Shown here in pieces: positions 33,861 through 45,195 of a stretch of DNA of 64,000 nt. Both the position numbers and the translations under genes were made by a program. This stretch comes from Galaxea fascicularis (taxonomy: Eukaryota; Cnidaria; Anthozoa; Scleractinia; Euphylliidae): positions 19,596,749 through 19,660,748 of the forward strand of contig OX419336.1 of assembly GCA_948470475.1 (NCBI GenBank), in the 5' to 3' direction. The notes below the pieces were generated by a model that worked only from the letters and a program-made list of their open reading frames with translations, was not told where the DNA came from and did no database searches. Every line of letters begins with the position of its first letter. Position 1 is the stretch's first letter.

Positions 33861-35739
33861 TGTATTTAGCGTTTCTTATGTCGGGCATACAGCCAGCATC
33901 TATTCGTATTGTAGCTTCAGCTCACTGTGATCACATGAAAGAACGATAATCGAACTTTACGTTAAGATCGATTGCAGCAACGGGTTATTTATGCAAGTGT
34001 CTGAACTGTGCAAAATCGTACTGCATATTGATTTGCTGTCTTTACACCCAGCATATGTATTGTTTTCCCCCACCACGGTACTCGCACAACATCCTTTGAT
34101 CTATTTGCAATTTCAGTCGATAAAGATGCGATCAAGTCATCTGCAGCGGTAAATTACGAAGTTAAAACTTCAAGAGAATTTACACTGAACAAACAAACGA
34201 AGCTAAAAATGCCAGGAGCCTTTCAAAGGTGGCAAAGTGGTTTCATTCTCGCAAATGTCATAAGTGAAATGGCGGGTATATCACAACAACATGTCATAAG
34301 TAATCTGGTTCCAGAAGATGCTTCCATTAAAGGAGAACACCTTTATGTGCTTTTTGTACGCTGAGAAAATAAAATAGACGCGGAAATTTAAATGACAATA
34401 GTAAACTTAAAAGCTGGATGCGTGGCGAATTTGTACTAAAAGTTATTGAACTCATGTCGTGTAAATGACGTACATTAATTTCGCTAAAGTAAACACCTAG
34501 TTTGCATTTAATCTTGTTAAGAGGATAACGATTGACAAAAATCCACGTTTAAACTGTAGAAGGTCCCAAAAGGCTGGAGGGAGGCTGAAAATGGTGTCTT
34601 AAAGGATGGGTGTGAAGTAATTTATCTGGATTAACGTTTTTTGCTTTTAGAAGCATAGTAAACGATGAACAATATAAAGCAATTCCGTCACTATCTCGTA
34701 ATTCTGGTTAATTAGTAGGCTGTGAATGTTGACCTTCAACAGAAGTTTTGTCCGTAGTGTTCTTCAGTAAGAGATTTGCATTTTGTAGAGGGTCGTTATA
34801 TTGTACGGTTCTTACGGAACGTAGGACAGCAATAATAAAACAATATAATATAGTCAATTGCGATGTTCAACGTAAGGACCGTAAGGGCTCCGTAAGGTTT
34901 ACCTCTGTAGTTAATAGAAATGTTGTTCATAGCAACACGAATGATTGGAGCACAATAACGACAAGTGCGATGAGATGACTATGATACTTTTATTGGAAAG
35001 TAGTAACGCGGTAAATGTTTATGTAATCCTGAGCACAGGACGAAGAGTTGGAAAAGGAGGGCATCTGGGACAAGTATTCAAGTGATGGATGTGTGCCAAG
35101 CCACAACAGGAAGTAATGGGTGTGGAGATTTTGAAAATGACAGACTCGAGCAAAACGAAATTGGGCTCCGGTAGGCCTTTCCCGATTGCGCTAGTAAAAT
35201 CCTAAAAAGGTGCTGGCAAAAATGGCTAAAAAGTGCTCAAAAAGTGCTCAAAATCTCAAAATAGTGCTCAAAGAGTGCTAAAAGTTGTGAACAGTTACCT
35301 CTAAGGTTTTCGTAAATATGTCAATTTTTACTGAAGTAATTAACAATCTAAATTTGAGACGACACACACACACACATGAGTCCTAGGCTCCAGCATGCCT
35401 GGCCTAAACGAGGTGGGAGTGTTAGTCACGTGATTTGTTCATAGTCTTGTGCCAACCCTCAACCCAGCTTTACCCTAAGCCTAAGAACTTTACCCTAACG
35501 CCAAACGATCAACTGAGGCTCTGAACTCCCAACTCTAACCATATGCTTAAACTACCCTTTCACATTGTTTTCACTGGTCACATGATCTCAAATTATACTG
35601 CGAAATCGCTCGGACCGGAATTCTCCCTGATCCTTAGCCAACATGGCCTAAGGCCGAGTTGGCCAAAATCAGGCGATATTCCCCAAGATTGAGCAGAATA
35701 ATTGTTTTCTTTCCCAGAACGCTGATAACAAAGCACGAT
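33861..35739. other. Intergenic, no gene recognised
   Basis: Presumed upstream region of the minus-strand frame, followed by plain DNA. Minor features are a degenerate AAAGTGCTCA tandem at 35215-35290 and a CA microsatellite at about 35362-35376. Confidence 0.4.
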
Positions 35740-36115
35740 TCACTGAGTTTATTGTAGAAAAGCCGGAAAACCGTCATTCCCAAACGTCATCCTTAAAAAG
35801 TGTGCTGACGCTTTAGTTCCAACTTTAACAACTTTCACAAACTTTGGTCTGCGCAGTGGGTTTCACCCTACTCAATGGAAATGCGCTAACCTTGGTACGG
35901 TTCATAAGAAGAATGATAAAGATCAAGTGAGTAACTATCGTCCTATTTCCTTGCTATTAGTGGTAAGATCCAGGAACACTGTCTTGCTTCCCATCTTGTT
36001 CCGTTCATCAAGGACTCCATTTACTCGCTTCAACATGACTTTCAATCACGTACGTCTTGTATGTTCTATAGTGTTGTCACCTGCCTTTGTTAGCAAATTG
36101 ATAAAATAAAATGAA
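35740..36115 (+). pseudogene. LINE reverse-transcriptase scrap
   Basis: Translation across frames gives LVPTLTTFTNFGLRSGFHPT, then QWKCANLGTVHKKNDKDQVS and NYRPISLL, the conserved block before the RT core. It collapses after about 100 codons. The 3' end is a short A-rich run (TAAAATAAAATGAAATAAAT). The MITE copy B follows 30 bp later. Confidence 0.75.
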
Positions 36116-36144
36116 ATAAATAATTTTTTCTTCGCGATACGTTA

Positions 36145-36349
36145 CAGTCTTTCCCGTAAAGCCGTGAACACCAGAAATATCTATAGAATGTTATTGTGTG
36201 TCAAGTAAAAAGCCAATCACGCGTGAGAAAACTAAACCGCAAACAGTAACGGTAATTAGGTTGTGGTTTCATGTTGCTTCTGATTGGTCGCGAAACAATA
36301 AACATTCCAGAAATTTTTTCTGGTGTTCACGGTTTTACGGGAAAGACTG
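36145..36349. mobile_element. 205-bp TA-flanked MITE, copy B
   Basis: Same length and ends as the copy at 28784, with two substitutions seen (one in the left inverted repeat and one internal). Flanked by TA. The pair is about 99% identical, so the family moved recently. Confidence 0.9.
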
Positions 36350-36668
36350 TAAGTGTATCTCAGGATCTGCGTGCGCAAGACGAATCTTGAGAGCGCCATG
36401 ACCATATTTAGAGGTCGTCACAACAAGTTGAATAGTTACTATCACTAACTGATGGGCTCCTGGTGTGTGAAGAATAGTATTTTCCTGCGTTTGACTTGGT
36501 AATTAGCAGGAAAATATGCTCTCATCGGTATCTTATGTTTGTTTAGGCGTTTGCGCTGGTATGTGGGTAATTAGTAGGGGTATATATTTGGGCGTGCTGG
36601 TTTTGTCTTTCATCTCGGTCTTGCTGTTCCTACGTTCGGGTCATTTTTGGTTGTTTTTGACTTTTTAG

Positions 36669-36690
36669 TGTGTGTGTGTGTGTGTGTGTG
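36669..36690. repeat. (TG)n microsatellite
   Basis: About 11 TG units just upstream of the recombinase frame. Confidence 0.9.
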
Positions 36691-36815
36691 TTCTTTTTGC
36701 TTTTATTTTGTAAATGTTTTCAGCTCTACTATGTGGTCGGATCTTCGGGCTGTGGTTCCCCAGGGATCCAGTGTTTTACAATTCCTTGCAAGTTCTCTTC
36801 CGGATGTTGCGTTGC

Positions 36816-37613
36816 AGAGCACCCAGTACTTCCTCCAAGTATTGTTCTTCTTACCACAGATGGAAGTCTTGGGCACGAGAACATAGCTTGACAGTTTTTC
36901 CTGCTTCTCCGTTTCTCTTCGCTATTTATTTGCGTCATTTAATGACTGACGCGAAGACAGCATCTCCCCTGGAGTCAGCAGTCCACAGCATTGCCTGGTT
37001 TCACCAGCTGGGTGGCGAGCCGTCTCCTTCTGATCATCCGTTGGTGAAGAGTACACTTGCCGGTGCGCAGCGTTTGCTGGCCCATCAAACAACCAAGAAG
37101 GAGTCTATCACAGTCTCTCAGTTAGAGCAGTTAGTTGCCTCCAAGGCGGGCCTAATGGCCTCTTTGTATAATATTCGTTCGGTCGTTATTTGCTTACTAG
37201 CTTTTGCTGCCTTCCTCAGATTTGATGAGCTTGCTAAGCTTGTTCGATCCGATGTTAAGATCGAAAATGACATGTTAAAGTTAATTATTCAATCTAGTAA
37301 AACTGATCAGTATAGGGGTGGAGCTTGGATTGTTGTAGCTTCTTCTAGGAGAGCAACTTGTCCGGTTGCTATGATGGTCCGTTATTTAGATAGAGCTGGG
37401 CTTTCCTGTGATAGCCCCTTGTTTTGTCAGCTTTCTAAAACTGAATGTAATTATAAGCCTAGATCTAAAGGTTTATGCTATTCACAGTTAAGAGAGTTAG
37501 TGCTAGAGGCCTTTAAAGATATTGTACCTGTTATTTCTGCCATTGGTACGCATAGCCTTAGGAGTGGCGGGGCCACTGCTGCCGCAAATGCTGGTGTACC
37601 AGACCGTTATGTA
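36816..37613 (+). pseudogene. Tyrosine-recombinase frame truncated before the catalytic tyrosine
   Basis: The open frame gives a core-binding region ([20 protein letters not shown]) and then a catalytic domain: [18 protein letters not shown] with the first arginine, [12 protein letters not shown] with the lysine, and [20 protein letters not shown] with the HxxR pair. The frame then dissolves into a TATG microsatellite, so the C-terminal nucleophile tyrosine is missing. At the 5' end, the beginning of the protein ([20 protein letters not shown]) is in another frame, so at least one frameshift separates them. This family (DIRS/Ngaro- or Crypton-type integrase) is common in cnidarian genomes. 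Upstream at about 36581 a TATA-like GGTATATATTTGGG may be its promoter. Confidence 0.75.
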
Positions 37614-37640
37614 TTGTATGTATGTATGTATGTATCCTGT
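37608..37640. repeat. (TATG)n microsatellite at the recombinase breakpoint
   Basis: Five to six GTAT/TATG units directly follow the last recombinase residues. Confidence 0.85.
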
Positions 37641-38450
37641 TAAAGAGAATGAATACAGCTTCTCTTTTTGAGTAATACGAACAAGATGGACGCTGGTGGA
37701 TTTGTGCTAAATTTGATGCAGGTTACATTGAATTGGTTGGTTATCAGTCTTTCAGTCCGCGTTTCCAGAACCCAAGCATATGAAATTGGTCAACCTTAAT
37801 CTGATGAAAACTCCTTGAACAGTTGCAAAGCGTCTAAACGACTGTGGTGTGAGTGTTTGGGGTATATGACCTCGCTAATCCTTAACTCCTTTACGCTTTT
37901 GTACTTTGTTGAATGAACTGAATAAAAAAACCGAGAGCGCAAGCTAGACATTAGAAACTAAGTCAAGGATTAAGGTGGCTTTGAAGTCTCTGAACAGTTT
38001 GATTCATGCAGGGTGCAAATGAATTTTATTAGATTGCTTGTTAAGAAAATTTGTTTAGCGACGCAAAACATTATTTCACGAAAAAAGTAATTTCGACATG
38101 ACAATTCGGTAATATACAATATACATTGCCTTTTTGGTGCTTGCTTTTGGTTTCACGAAGCAATTGCGTTTCTTTAGATTGCCGGTACGGCTTCGAGGTA
38201 AACACTCATTTTGGAACAAAATTAACCAATCGCAATTCACAGCAAGTAAGGTATACATGTAAGAAGCTGGTCCCGGGTAAAAGACATGCAAGCTAGATAA
38301 CTGGTTTATTTGCATTGAGCGACCTTCTTAAGTAAGAAGGAAGCCAAACTAAAGATACAGCTGTAGAGTGGCTTTCAAGAGAGTGCCGGCAGCCACGACT
38401 CTAAAATCAAAACGATCACTCTAATCCATAACCGCATACATCGCCTGTAA

Positions 38451-39047
38451 TATGCCGTGTAGAATGAAAATTTTGCAGGAGTTCAATTCCGCGGATTGTA
38501 ATTTTTTTTGTGTGTGTGTTTTGCGGGAACAAATTTTTGCGGTTCGAGATGACTGAAATTTTTTGTTAGGAACTATTTTTTGCTATTTGTTGTTCATGCA
38601 GCAGAACACTGGCATGGCAGAAGACGCAATTTTTATAACTTGTTCAGTTGAGTTACAGCACACTCTATTTATGAGCCGTGAGAGACATTTCATTGCATTC
38701 TGTTAAATCTTCGAAGGCAATACCTTACTGCCCAAAAGGACTGACACAACAGCAAAATCGTGTAGTTTTGTTTGCGATACAGACGGCTATTTATCTAAGC
38801 TCTCGCTACTTTTTGAAAGTCAAAAATCAATGTTAATGTTCTTGTTTACGTCCGATATATATCGTTCCAGTAACACAAGGTTATTTATTATTTAAGAGAG
38901 CAGAGTTTTTAATCAGACTGAAGGTAGTGAGTTTTTGCGGCGTTTTATTTTGGTTTTTTTTTCTACGGGATCTTATTTTTGTGATCGAGGACAATCCGCA
39001 AAATTCCCAATAATTAAAACTCGCAAAATTTTCATGCTACACGGTAT
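38451..39047. mobile_element. Nonautonomous DNA element, CCGTGTAGAATGAAAATTTT ends
   Basis: The left end reads GCCGTGTAGAATGAAAATTT and continues TGCAGGAG. The right end inverted reads ACCGTGTAGCATGAAAATTT and continues TGCGAG. Subterminal blocks with TTTGCGG/CCGCAAA pair more loosely. About 600 bp, noncoding. 37641-38450 and 39048-39747 show nothing recognised. Confidence 0.7.
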
Positions 39048-39747
39048 TGAGACAATCAAAACTTCAAGAGATTGGCAATTTTAAACTGACACCAGTGTTG
39101 AGAAACGTGCGAACAAGTCACATGTGGTTTTAGATATTTTAAAGTATTACTTGGGAGAGTAGACTCACCTTTTCTCCGTTTTCAACAAATCACATCAAAG
39201 CATGAATAAGAAAAATCAAAAGAAAAGGGAATTGTTTTCAAAACGCCACCATAAACGATTTAGATACAGGTATTTTTATAAAATAACTGAGATACTGCCG
39301 CGTTCTGTTTGGTCGAAAGCTTTGGGTTTCCCGGCGTAATGAACCCACAGTGGGATGTTGCGAGTAAGTCATAAAAGTTATTCATTCAATCAAACAATAG
39401 CTGAAACTAACAAAGTGTTATTACTTTTGATACGTGTGAGAGAAAACCGGCACATGTGTAAATCCACACGTCAGTAAACAGAAGAAAGTATGCTTAAACA
39501 AACATTTCTATTCCAGCAATTCTTTTGCTAATAATGATAACCAGTAATTATAATTTGATAATTATCTATTGATATTTGCCCTTCACAGTTCAATGGACAA
39601 ATTACATTCGTGGTCATTTGTAGTCCGTAGTTAAATAAAACTTATTTGGTAACGCGCTGTGGAATCTTCACAGTGATTCTGTAGCGAAGGTACACGAGAG
39701 CATAAGAAAGGTCACAGCTGTTAAAAAAATTTTGCAAACTCAAACTA

Positions 39748-40671
39748 ATGGCTGTGAGGTTCATGGGAGAGAAAACGCAAAAACAGGAATTAATTGACCA
39801 AGCATTAAGAAGGCTTAAATATTTGCACACTTCGCTAGCGTCACACGAAGGTAAAACGATACAAAGTGGACAAAAACTCGATCAAATTTTGTGGACAAAA
39901 GGCATTCGTCGACCAGAGAACGAAGAACGATTTACTTCTCCTCGAAGAACGGTGAGAACTCCAGAAAAACAATGTTTTCAGTCGTTGCAACCTAAGACTG
40001 TACGAAAGCACAAAGGCGATAAGGCCGTTCGAGTCGCCAAATATATGCAGAAGAGAAAGACTGTTTGTACAGGACGCGCTCCACTCTTTTCCACTTGTGG
40101 CATCCCAGATCCCCAGACATTGCCAATAGAACAGTTTGAATTCAATAGCAACAACGTGGTAACTTCAAGAACCGAAGCAGTAGAACGAGCACGTAATTCT
40201 AAGTCAGCTTCAGGGCTGTTATGCACTGTTGATCCCTACAAATGCGTCCAGTGTTTTGCGAGTGATTTTGAACACGCTCACAAGAAACAAGGTACCAAGC
40301 AATACTGCACAAACATCAGGATAAATCGTGTTACTTTTTCCGCCCGACCGAGTGACTCAAATTTCAAATCACTGCAGAGAGATAGCAGAGTTAAAGTTTC
40401 CAAAGGCTGTTTATTTAATGAATGGGGTGTGCGGTGTAAGAAAGATCTTAAAGGAAACGTCAAAAACAGCAATTTAACGAGCAATACCAAGGACACCATT
40501 GATGTAACTACGGGTTTAAAGACACTTAAGCTGGAAACCAGGAACGATAGAATGAGACAGGATTTTACTGAGCGAACAATCCCTCAACCCCCGCCTACAC
40601 CGGTCAGACAAATTGACATCAAACTGCCCCAAGGAATGGTAGTGAAATATCATTTGTCAGAAGACGAGTGA
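39748..40671 (+). CDS. Uncharacterised protein, single exon, 307 aa
   Basis: A 924-bp frame from ATG to stop with no interruption. No family recognised. The N-terminal helix KQELIDQALRRLKYLHTSLA looks like a short coiled coil. A basic, serine/threonine-rich middle has FTSPRRTVRTPEKQC, with proline-directed TP/SP sites, and KYMQKRKTVC. A cysteine pair (CVQC) sits near residue 160. The C-terminus is PQPPPTPVRQIDIKLPQGMV and then VKYHLSEDE. No signal peptide or transmembrane segment. It converges on the frame at 42104 (minus). Long, intronless and unlike a retroelement. An expressed single-copy gene is the simplest reading, but homology is untested. Confidence 0.7.
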   Translation: MAVRFMGEKTQKQELIDQALRRLKYLHTSLASHEGKTIQSGQKLDQILWTKGIRRPENEERFTSPRRTVRTPEKQCFQSLQPKTVRKHKGDKAVRVAKYMQKRKTVCTGRAPLFSTCGIPDPQTLPIEQFEFNSNNVVTSRTEAVERARNSKSASGLLCTVDPYKCVQCFASDFEHAHKKQGTKQYCTNIRINRVTFSARPSDSNFKSLQRDSRVKVSKGCLFNEWGVRCKKDLKGNVKNSNLTSNTKDTIDVTTGLKTLKLETRNDRMRQDFTERTIPQPPPTPVRQIDIKLPQGMVVKYHLSEDE

Positions 40672-41088
40672 AGGTTTTTATTGCAGAAATTTTAGCTTTA
40701 TCATCAGTTATATACCCCTTTGAAAAAGTACCATAGTTCGACATCTTACATTTTATGCTAAATTCATACCTCTTGGTTGAATGTGGCCACTATTGAAATC
40801 GAAATGACTTAGAAATTTTTACATGATATCACGTGACATGCAGCCACATTATTTAGAATATGCATCATACGGTGACTGCAATTAGACTACCAAATCTTCG
40901 TACGTACACAACTCGTATGAGTGAAAGAAGGTCCACATTAACCCTCATCCATGTTCTGTAGGAAGAGGAGTTATGCTTTAGCATGGCTATACCCTAAAAT
41001 AGTGAACGGGAAATATGGTAACGAATAACATGTAAGGTGAATGGAGAAAGGCGTAATTTTTGGGTGTGAAGCAAGGAGAGAGGCTATT

Positions 41089-41345
41089 GCGGTTGAACCT
41101 CCACTAACGGCTACCTCAGTCTCTACAACGGCCAATTTGTTTTGTCTCGGCGAACGGTCGATACATTCACTCTTATTTTAACCTCTCTACAATGGCCACC
41201 TCTCCACGGCAACGGCCAATAACGCATGTCCCAACTACCAAAGTAACCTCTCGACAACGGCCAGTTAATCAATGGCAGTGTATTGTATCTGTATAATAAT
41301 GAAAGCGACGTGGAGAGGTTCGACTTTAGTAACGATTGCTTGTAC
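41089..41345. repeat. Repeat with ACAACGGCCA words (DNA-element remnant)
   Basis: Left GGTTGAACCTCCACTAACGG and right inverted AAGTCGAACCTCTCCACGTC form weak terminal repeats. Words like CTCTACAACGGCCA recur four times. 40672-41088 holds nothing recognised. Confidence 0.5.
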
Positions 41346-41461
41346 AACGACTTCTCTACCCTCTACGCACCATTGGTTATGTTTATATCATAAGGATTAA
41401 CTGTCAGCAAAATGGTTACGGTACAAGTCTTTGCTGAGTTTTACAATGTAAATGATCTTTA

Positions 41462-41516
41462 CAGACGTTTGTATGACTGGAGGTATGGCGTTTACACCCA
41501 GCCATACAAACGTCTG
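41462..41516. repeat. Inverted repeat, 19-bp arms, 17-nt loop
   Basis: CAGACGTTTGTATGACTGG pairs with its inverse with one mismatch. It lies in a transcript-like AT-rich stretch between the convergent frames. Confidence 0.75.
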
Positions 41517-42103
41517 AAAATTTTTCATTTTTTAACTTACATTTTCTCAGCTGATATTACACTTGATATGCTGAAACTTTGCAGGGTTACTAAAGTAAAG
41601 GTGCTCTTACTAGTGCTGGTATACGTTTTTAATTTTAATTTATTTGAATTTTCGGCTGCCATTTTGGAGAAGGGTCTATTGTTGCAAGTTTCTTTATTTT
41701 TTTATATTCAGAAAGAGACTTACGTACATATTTTCTACCTTTTCTATTTCCAGCACAATGCTGTGAAAATTGATGGGTTCCTTTCCATCCTAGACTGACG
41801 ACCCCCCCCCCCCGCCTCTCCCATTTTTCCTCTCATCGTTTTCTCTCTCTCCACCCCTCTCTGTTTACATCTACCACAAAGAGTGAAGAAAAACCTTTTT
41901 CACCGATATTGAACTTTTAACACATTAAGAGACAAACGATTGATCCTCAGTGGGGTGGAAAGAAATAATAACAAAAACATAGAATAACATATTCATTTGG
42001 AAAATGGTCCGTCGGATACGGCGAAATATATTTACAGCTTCAGTTCGCAGTCTGTCGACAAATGCCTCGTATTTAAATATCTTACAACAACACTCATATA
42101 TTA

Positions 42104-43159
42104 TTAATGACCGTTGATATCTTCCTTAGACCTTGCACTTTGTGTGGTAGACATGGGAGAATAAAGATGAATTTCATGTAAAAACTCACTAAAATGGACA
42201 TTTCTCTTATACTTTGGTTGCGAGACTTCGATTACTCTTCCCGGGTCAACGCCAGCTTGAATCTCCAGTAATTCTTTGTGTTGATCTTCCTCGGTAGACA
42301 AATTTCCGTTTTCAATTTCATTCCATTTTGCTAAACGATAAGATGGTATTTCGATATTTACAACCGGAACAAGCCAAAGACATCCTTCGTCAGCGCTTAT
42401 TGCCTCCGTAGTTATTGTCTTTGACGATTGGGTGATACGGGGCAGTCTTGGTACGCTTGATATCGAAGAAGACTTTGTTCCGGGTTCAAAGTCATGTAGC
42501 AAAAAATGGTCACTAGGCAACTGTCGTACAGTTAAACACTTCGCTGATGAAAACGTGCTCGACACAGTGACAGAATTATACCGGCTTCGCTTCTTCTTTC
42601 TGTGGGGTTTCGTTGCTCTAACTTTTGTCTCCTTGAGTTTCGGTAACGGGGGCACTTTTGGGAGCGTTGTATAAAATATTTCTTTATTTTCTGGCGGTAT
42701 GCTTTCCAACTTCGGTAGTCGCAGTTGCGCGCGCGATGTGTTATCCCATTTCTGGGGCTCCCAGCGGTCGACAACTGTGCCATTAGCATCATCTCTGAGT
42801 AGTAACTGCTTCAAATAATCCTTGTCGTTGAGGTAGAGGGGTTCCGTTGTGTCTTCGCGATACAATTTAGACGAATGTTTCATCTGTTTTCCACGCGTTT
42901 CTGTAGAACTTTTGTTCAAAGCCGTATCCGTTGCGATTGCTCGAGTGGGAGCTTGTCTTGCCAATTCTGGTGCTTCCTCAACTGTTAATCCTTTCCTAAA
43001 TAGACGCAAGGCGTTCTGTTCATAGCGTCTGTGAAGCAGTAATAATTCTTCAACCTCCTTGTAACTTCTTTTATCTTTTTCCGATGTGGTACACCCCGAG
43101 AGGCATAATGGTGAAATAGCTGTGTTCGTTCGAAGTTCAGGCATTGCACGCGGCAACAT
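42104..43159 (-). CDS. Uncharacterised protein, single exon, 351 aa
   Basis: A 1056-bp uninterrupted frame; the start could be ATG 43159 or, seven codons later, the ATG giving MPELRTN. No family recognised. Residues ~30-60 (KEVEELLLLHRRYEQNALRL) form a likely helix. The middle has proline-rich LPKVPPLPKLKE and a basic cluster (KPHRKKKRSR) that could be a nuclear localisation signal. The C-terminus has PKYKRNVHFSEFLHEIHLYS; KRNVHF fits the RVxF docking consensus for protein phosphatase 1, which is a hypothesis only. No signal peptide or membrane segment. Intronless as seen. Confidence 0.7.
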   Translation of the reverse strand: MLPRAMPELRTNTAISPLCLSGCTTSEKDKRSYKEVEELLLLHRRYEQNALRLFRKGLTVEEAPELARQAPTRAIATDTALNKSSTETRGKQMKHSSKLYREDTTEPLYLNDKDYLKQLLLRDDANGTVVDRWEPQKWDNTSRAQLRLPKLESIPPENKEIFYTTLPKVPPLPKLKETKVRATKPHRKKKRSRYNSVTVSSTFSSAKCLTVRQLPSDHFLLHDFEPGTKSSSISSVPRLPRITQSSKTITTEAISADEGCLWLVPVVNIEIPSYRLAKWNEIENGNLSTEEDQHKELLEIQAGVDPGRVIEVSQPKYKRNVHFSEFLHEIHLYSPMSTTQSARSKEDINGH

Positions 43160-44551
43160 TCAAGCTGACCAGCTGAAAATACATTCAATTATCCAATAAA
43201 ACTTAGAAATTTCTTAACGCACAAACTTTATGAAGCTGATAAGCAAACTATAACTCCAATATCCCTTGATAAACAGCTGGCGCAAACAATTCCTCGACCA
43301 AATTCTGCTCAATTCGGAAAACTGATGTCAGTTCAGTTCACTGACAGCGGGCTTGGGTTGAAACCATAAAATATTCAAAAACTCTCATGACCAATGACCC
43401 AAAACATATCATGTTTCAAAATTGCTTCATTGTTCAAAAACGATTCATTAGAGACTATTTTTCATGGATTTGGAAGACGCAGTGAAACGACAAAATTCCT
43501 GTTTCACGATATTTTACCAAAAATGAAAGAAAAGTTGAAAAGTATCAACAGTCTGTATTTTAACGTGACACTAATATCCAAATTATTCGCATTTTTTTAA
43601 TCTTTTGTCTTTATGATTTCCTATTGGATTCAATAAGATGAAAAATTGCCCGGAAACGATGTAACGGCGAAAAAAGGTATTTCAAACAAAAAGTGAGAGA
43701 AAAGGTTCAGTCAGTGCAAGCATTTAACGCACGAGTTGAATTAACCTGTTGCTGTTACCGGACTAAAAAGCAAATACAATGCCTAATTCACTGAGCCTAA
43801 ACAAAACCTTAAATGCATCGCCATTTCCAACACCTTTGTTCCTTATTTAATTTCCCTTTTGTCCTCTCACGTTTGCTTTGGGTTCTAACGGAGTAGCCAG
43901 TGTTTAATCCACCCTTACTTTGTGTTTTTACCCAACGGTGCACGTGCCTACAAGGAAAATGCAATCCTAAATTAACGCAGGAGTTTCTGATCCACCTTTG
44001 TGTGTCTGATAGTTCGTGACCAATCAAGGGACAATTTCGATCCTTCGGTATTCTTGCAATTTCAACCTTGGTTCAACTCGCACAACATTCCGCTCTGCAA
44101 TATGGTTTTATCCACTGAGTTGATCGGTAATGTCAGGAGCCCATGACTGGAGGATAAATCAAAATAACTTTCACAAAGGTTTACATGATAAACCCTAAAA
44201 ATCAAACAAATTTGCATGTATTTTCTGCCAGGCAACAAACTAAGCATCTGTCCTGTAACTTACGGACTACAGGCCCGAAACCAGAATGAGGGGGTTGGAC
44301 CGCCAGCGGCGGACCGCTCGAGCGGCTGAGGCGCGAGTTGCTAAGAGCGTCAGTAGGTTGTCCAAGACTGCCCGGCGTTTCGTGCGTTTTGAAGGTACAT
44401 GTAGGCTGATACGGAATCATGACATATGAATGTTTCTTAACTCTTAAATTTCAAAATGAACTTTTAGCAAACGTAAATTAGAACTGTTGAAAAAACCCAA
44501 ATATTGACACGCTTAAATGAAAGAATAAATAATCATACAGCACATAAAGGG
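43160..44551. other. Intergenic, no gene recognised
   Basis: Presumed upstream region of the minus-strand 351-aa frame, then featureless AT-rich DNA. There is a short GC-rich patch at 44275-44345 (GCCAGCGGCGGACCGCTCGA). No element ends found. Confidence 0.4.
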
Positions 44552-44745
44552 AGCAGGGTTGGCGTAGTAGTGATACCACTTACCCTCCACCAATGTGTCC
44601 CAGGTTCGATTCTCGGACTCGATGTCATATGTGGGCTGAGTTTGTTGTTGGTTCTCTACTCTGCTCCGAGAGGTTTTTCTCCGGGTACTCCGGTTTCCCC
44701 CCCTCCTCAAAAACCAACGTTTCCAAATTCCAATTCGATCCCTGA
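44552..44745 (+). mobile_element. tRNA-derived SINE
   Basis: The A-box-like GTTGGCGTAGTAGTGATA and B-box GGTTCGATTCT are at tRNA spacing. The body reads GAGGTTTTTCTCCGGGTACT then CCGGTTTCCCC, a SINE family I recognise as widespread in corals. No intact cloverleaf. Confidence 0.75.
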
Positions 44746-44879
44746 AAACCACTTCTCTTTTTAAAAGAAACGGATACACAAATCACGTATTTTGTTACGT
44801 CAAATCGCGGGAATTGGCTTACCCCAAGTATGATATTTAAAAAGAGGACAAAAAAGTTTTTAATCCCTATTGCCATTCA

Positions 44880-45190
44880 CTCGGTTTGCCGACGATCTTG
44901 CAATAGTGTGCCAAGCTCTTGGCTGCTTCATATTTCGCAAGTAAATCAACTATATCGTTCAGATTCATGTCTTTGAGATGGCGGTGGATGTGAATCAGAG
45001 CCATTGGCGACAGCCCGGCCTGTCTTGTTTCATGCCAGCTCTGTTAAACGTGTTCAACCGTCTAAGAGTATTAGCACTGCCTTCTGCATGTTCGGAGCTG
45101 GTGGTTGAGATGGCACAGTAAATTGTCTTCAGAGGGAGATAATCCACCTGAATAGCTCGCAAAGCGTAAGATGGAGGCTGTTAGCTTCAT
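44880..45190 (-). pseudogene. hAT-type transposase C-terminal remnant
   Basis: On the minus strand the pieces AEGSANTLRRLNTFNRAGMK and, after a frame change, MALIHIHRHLKDMNLNDIVD with LLAKYEAAKSL are the end of the hAT dimerisation domain (ser-x-LRRLKT ... LA-x-IHIHR). Upstream pieces are unreadable. A short dead fragment. Confidence 0.6.
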
Positions 45191-45195
45191 CCGTG

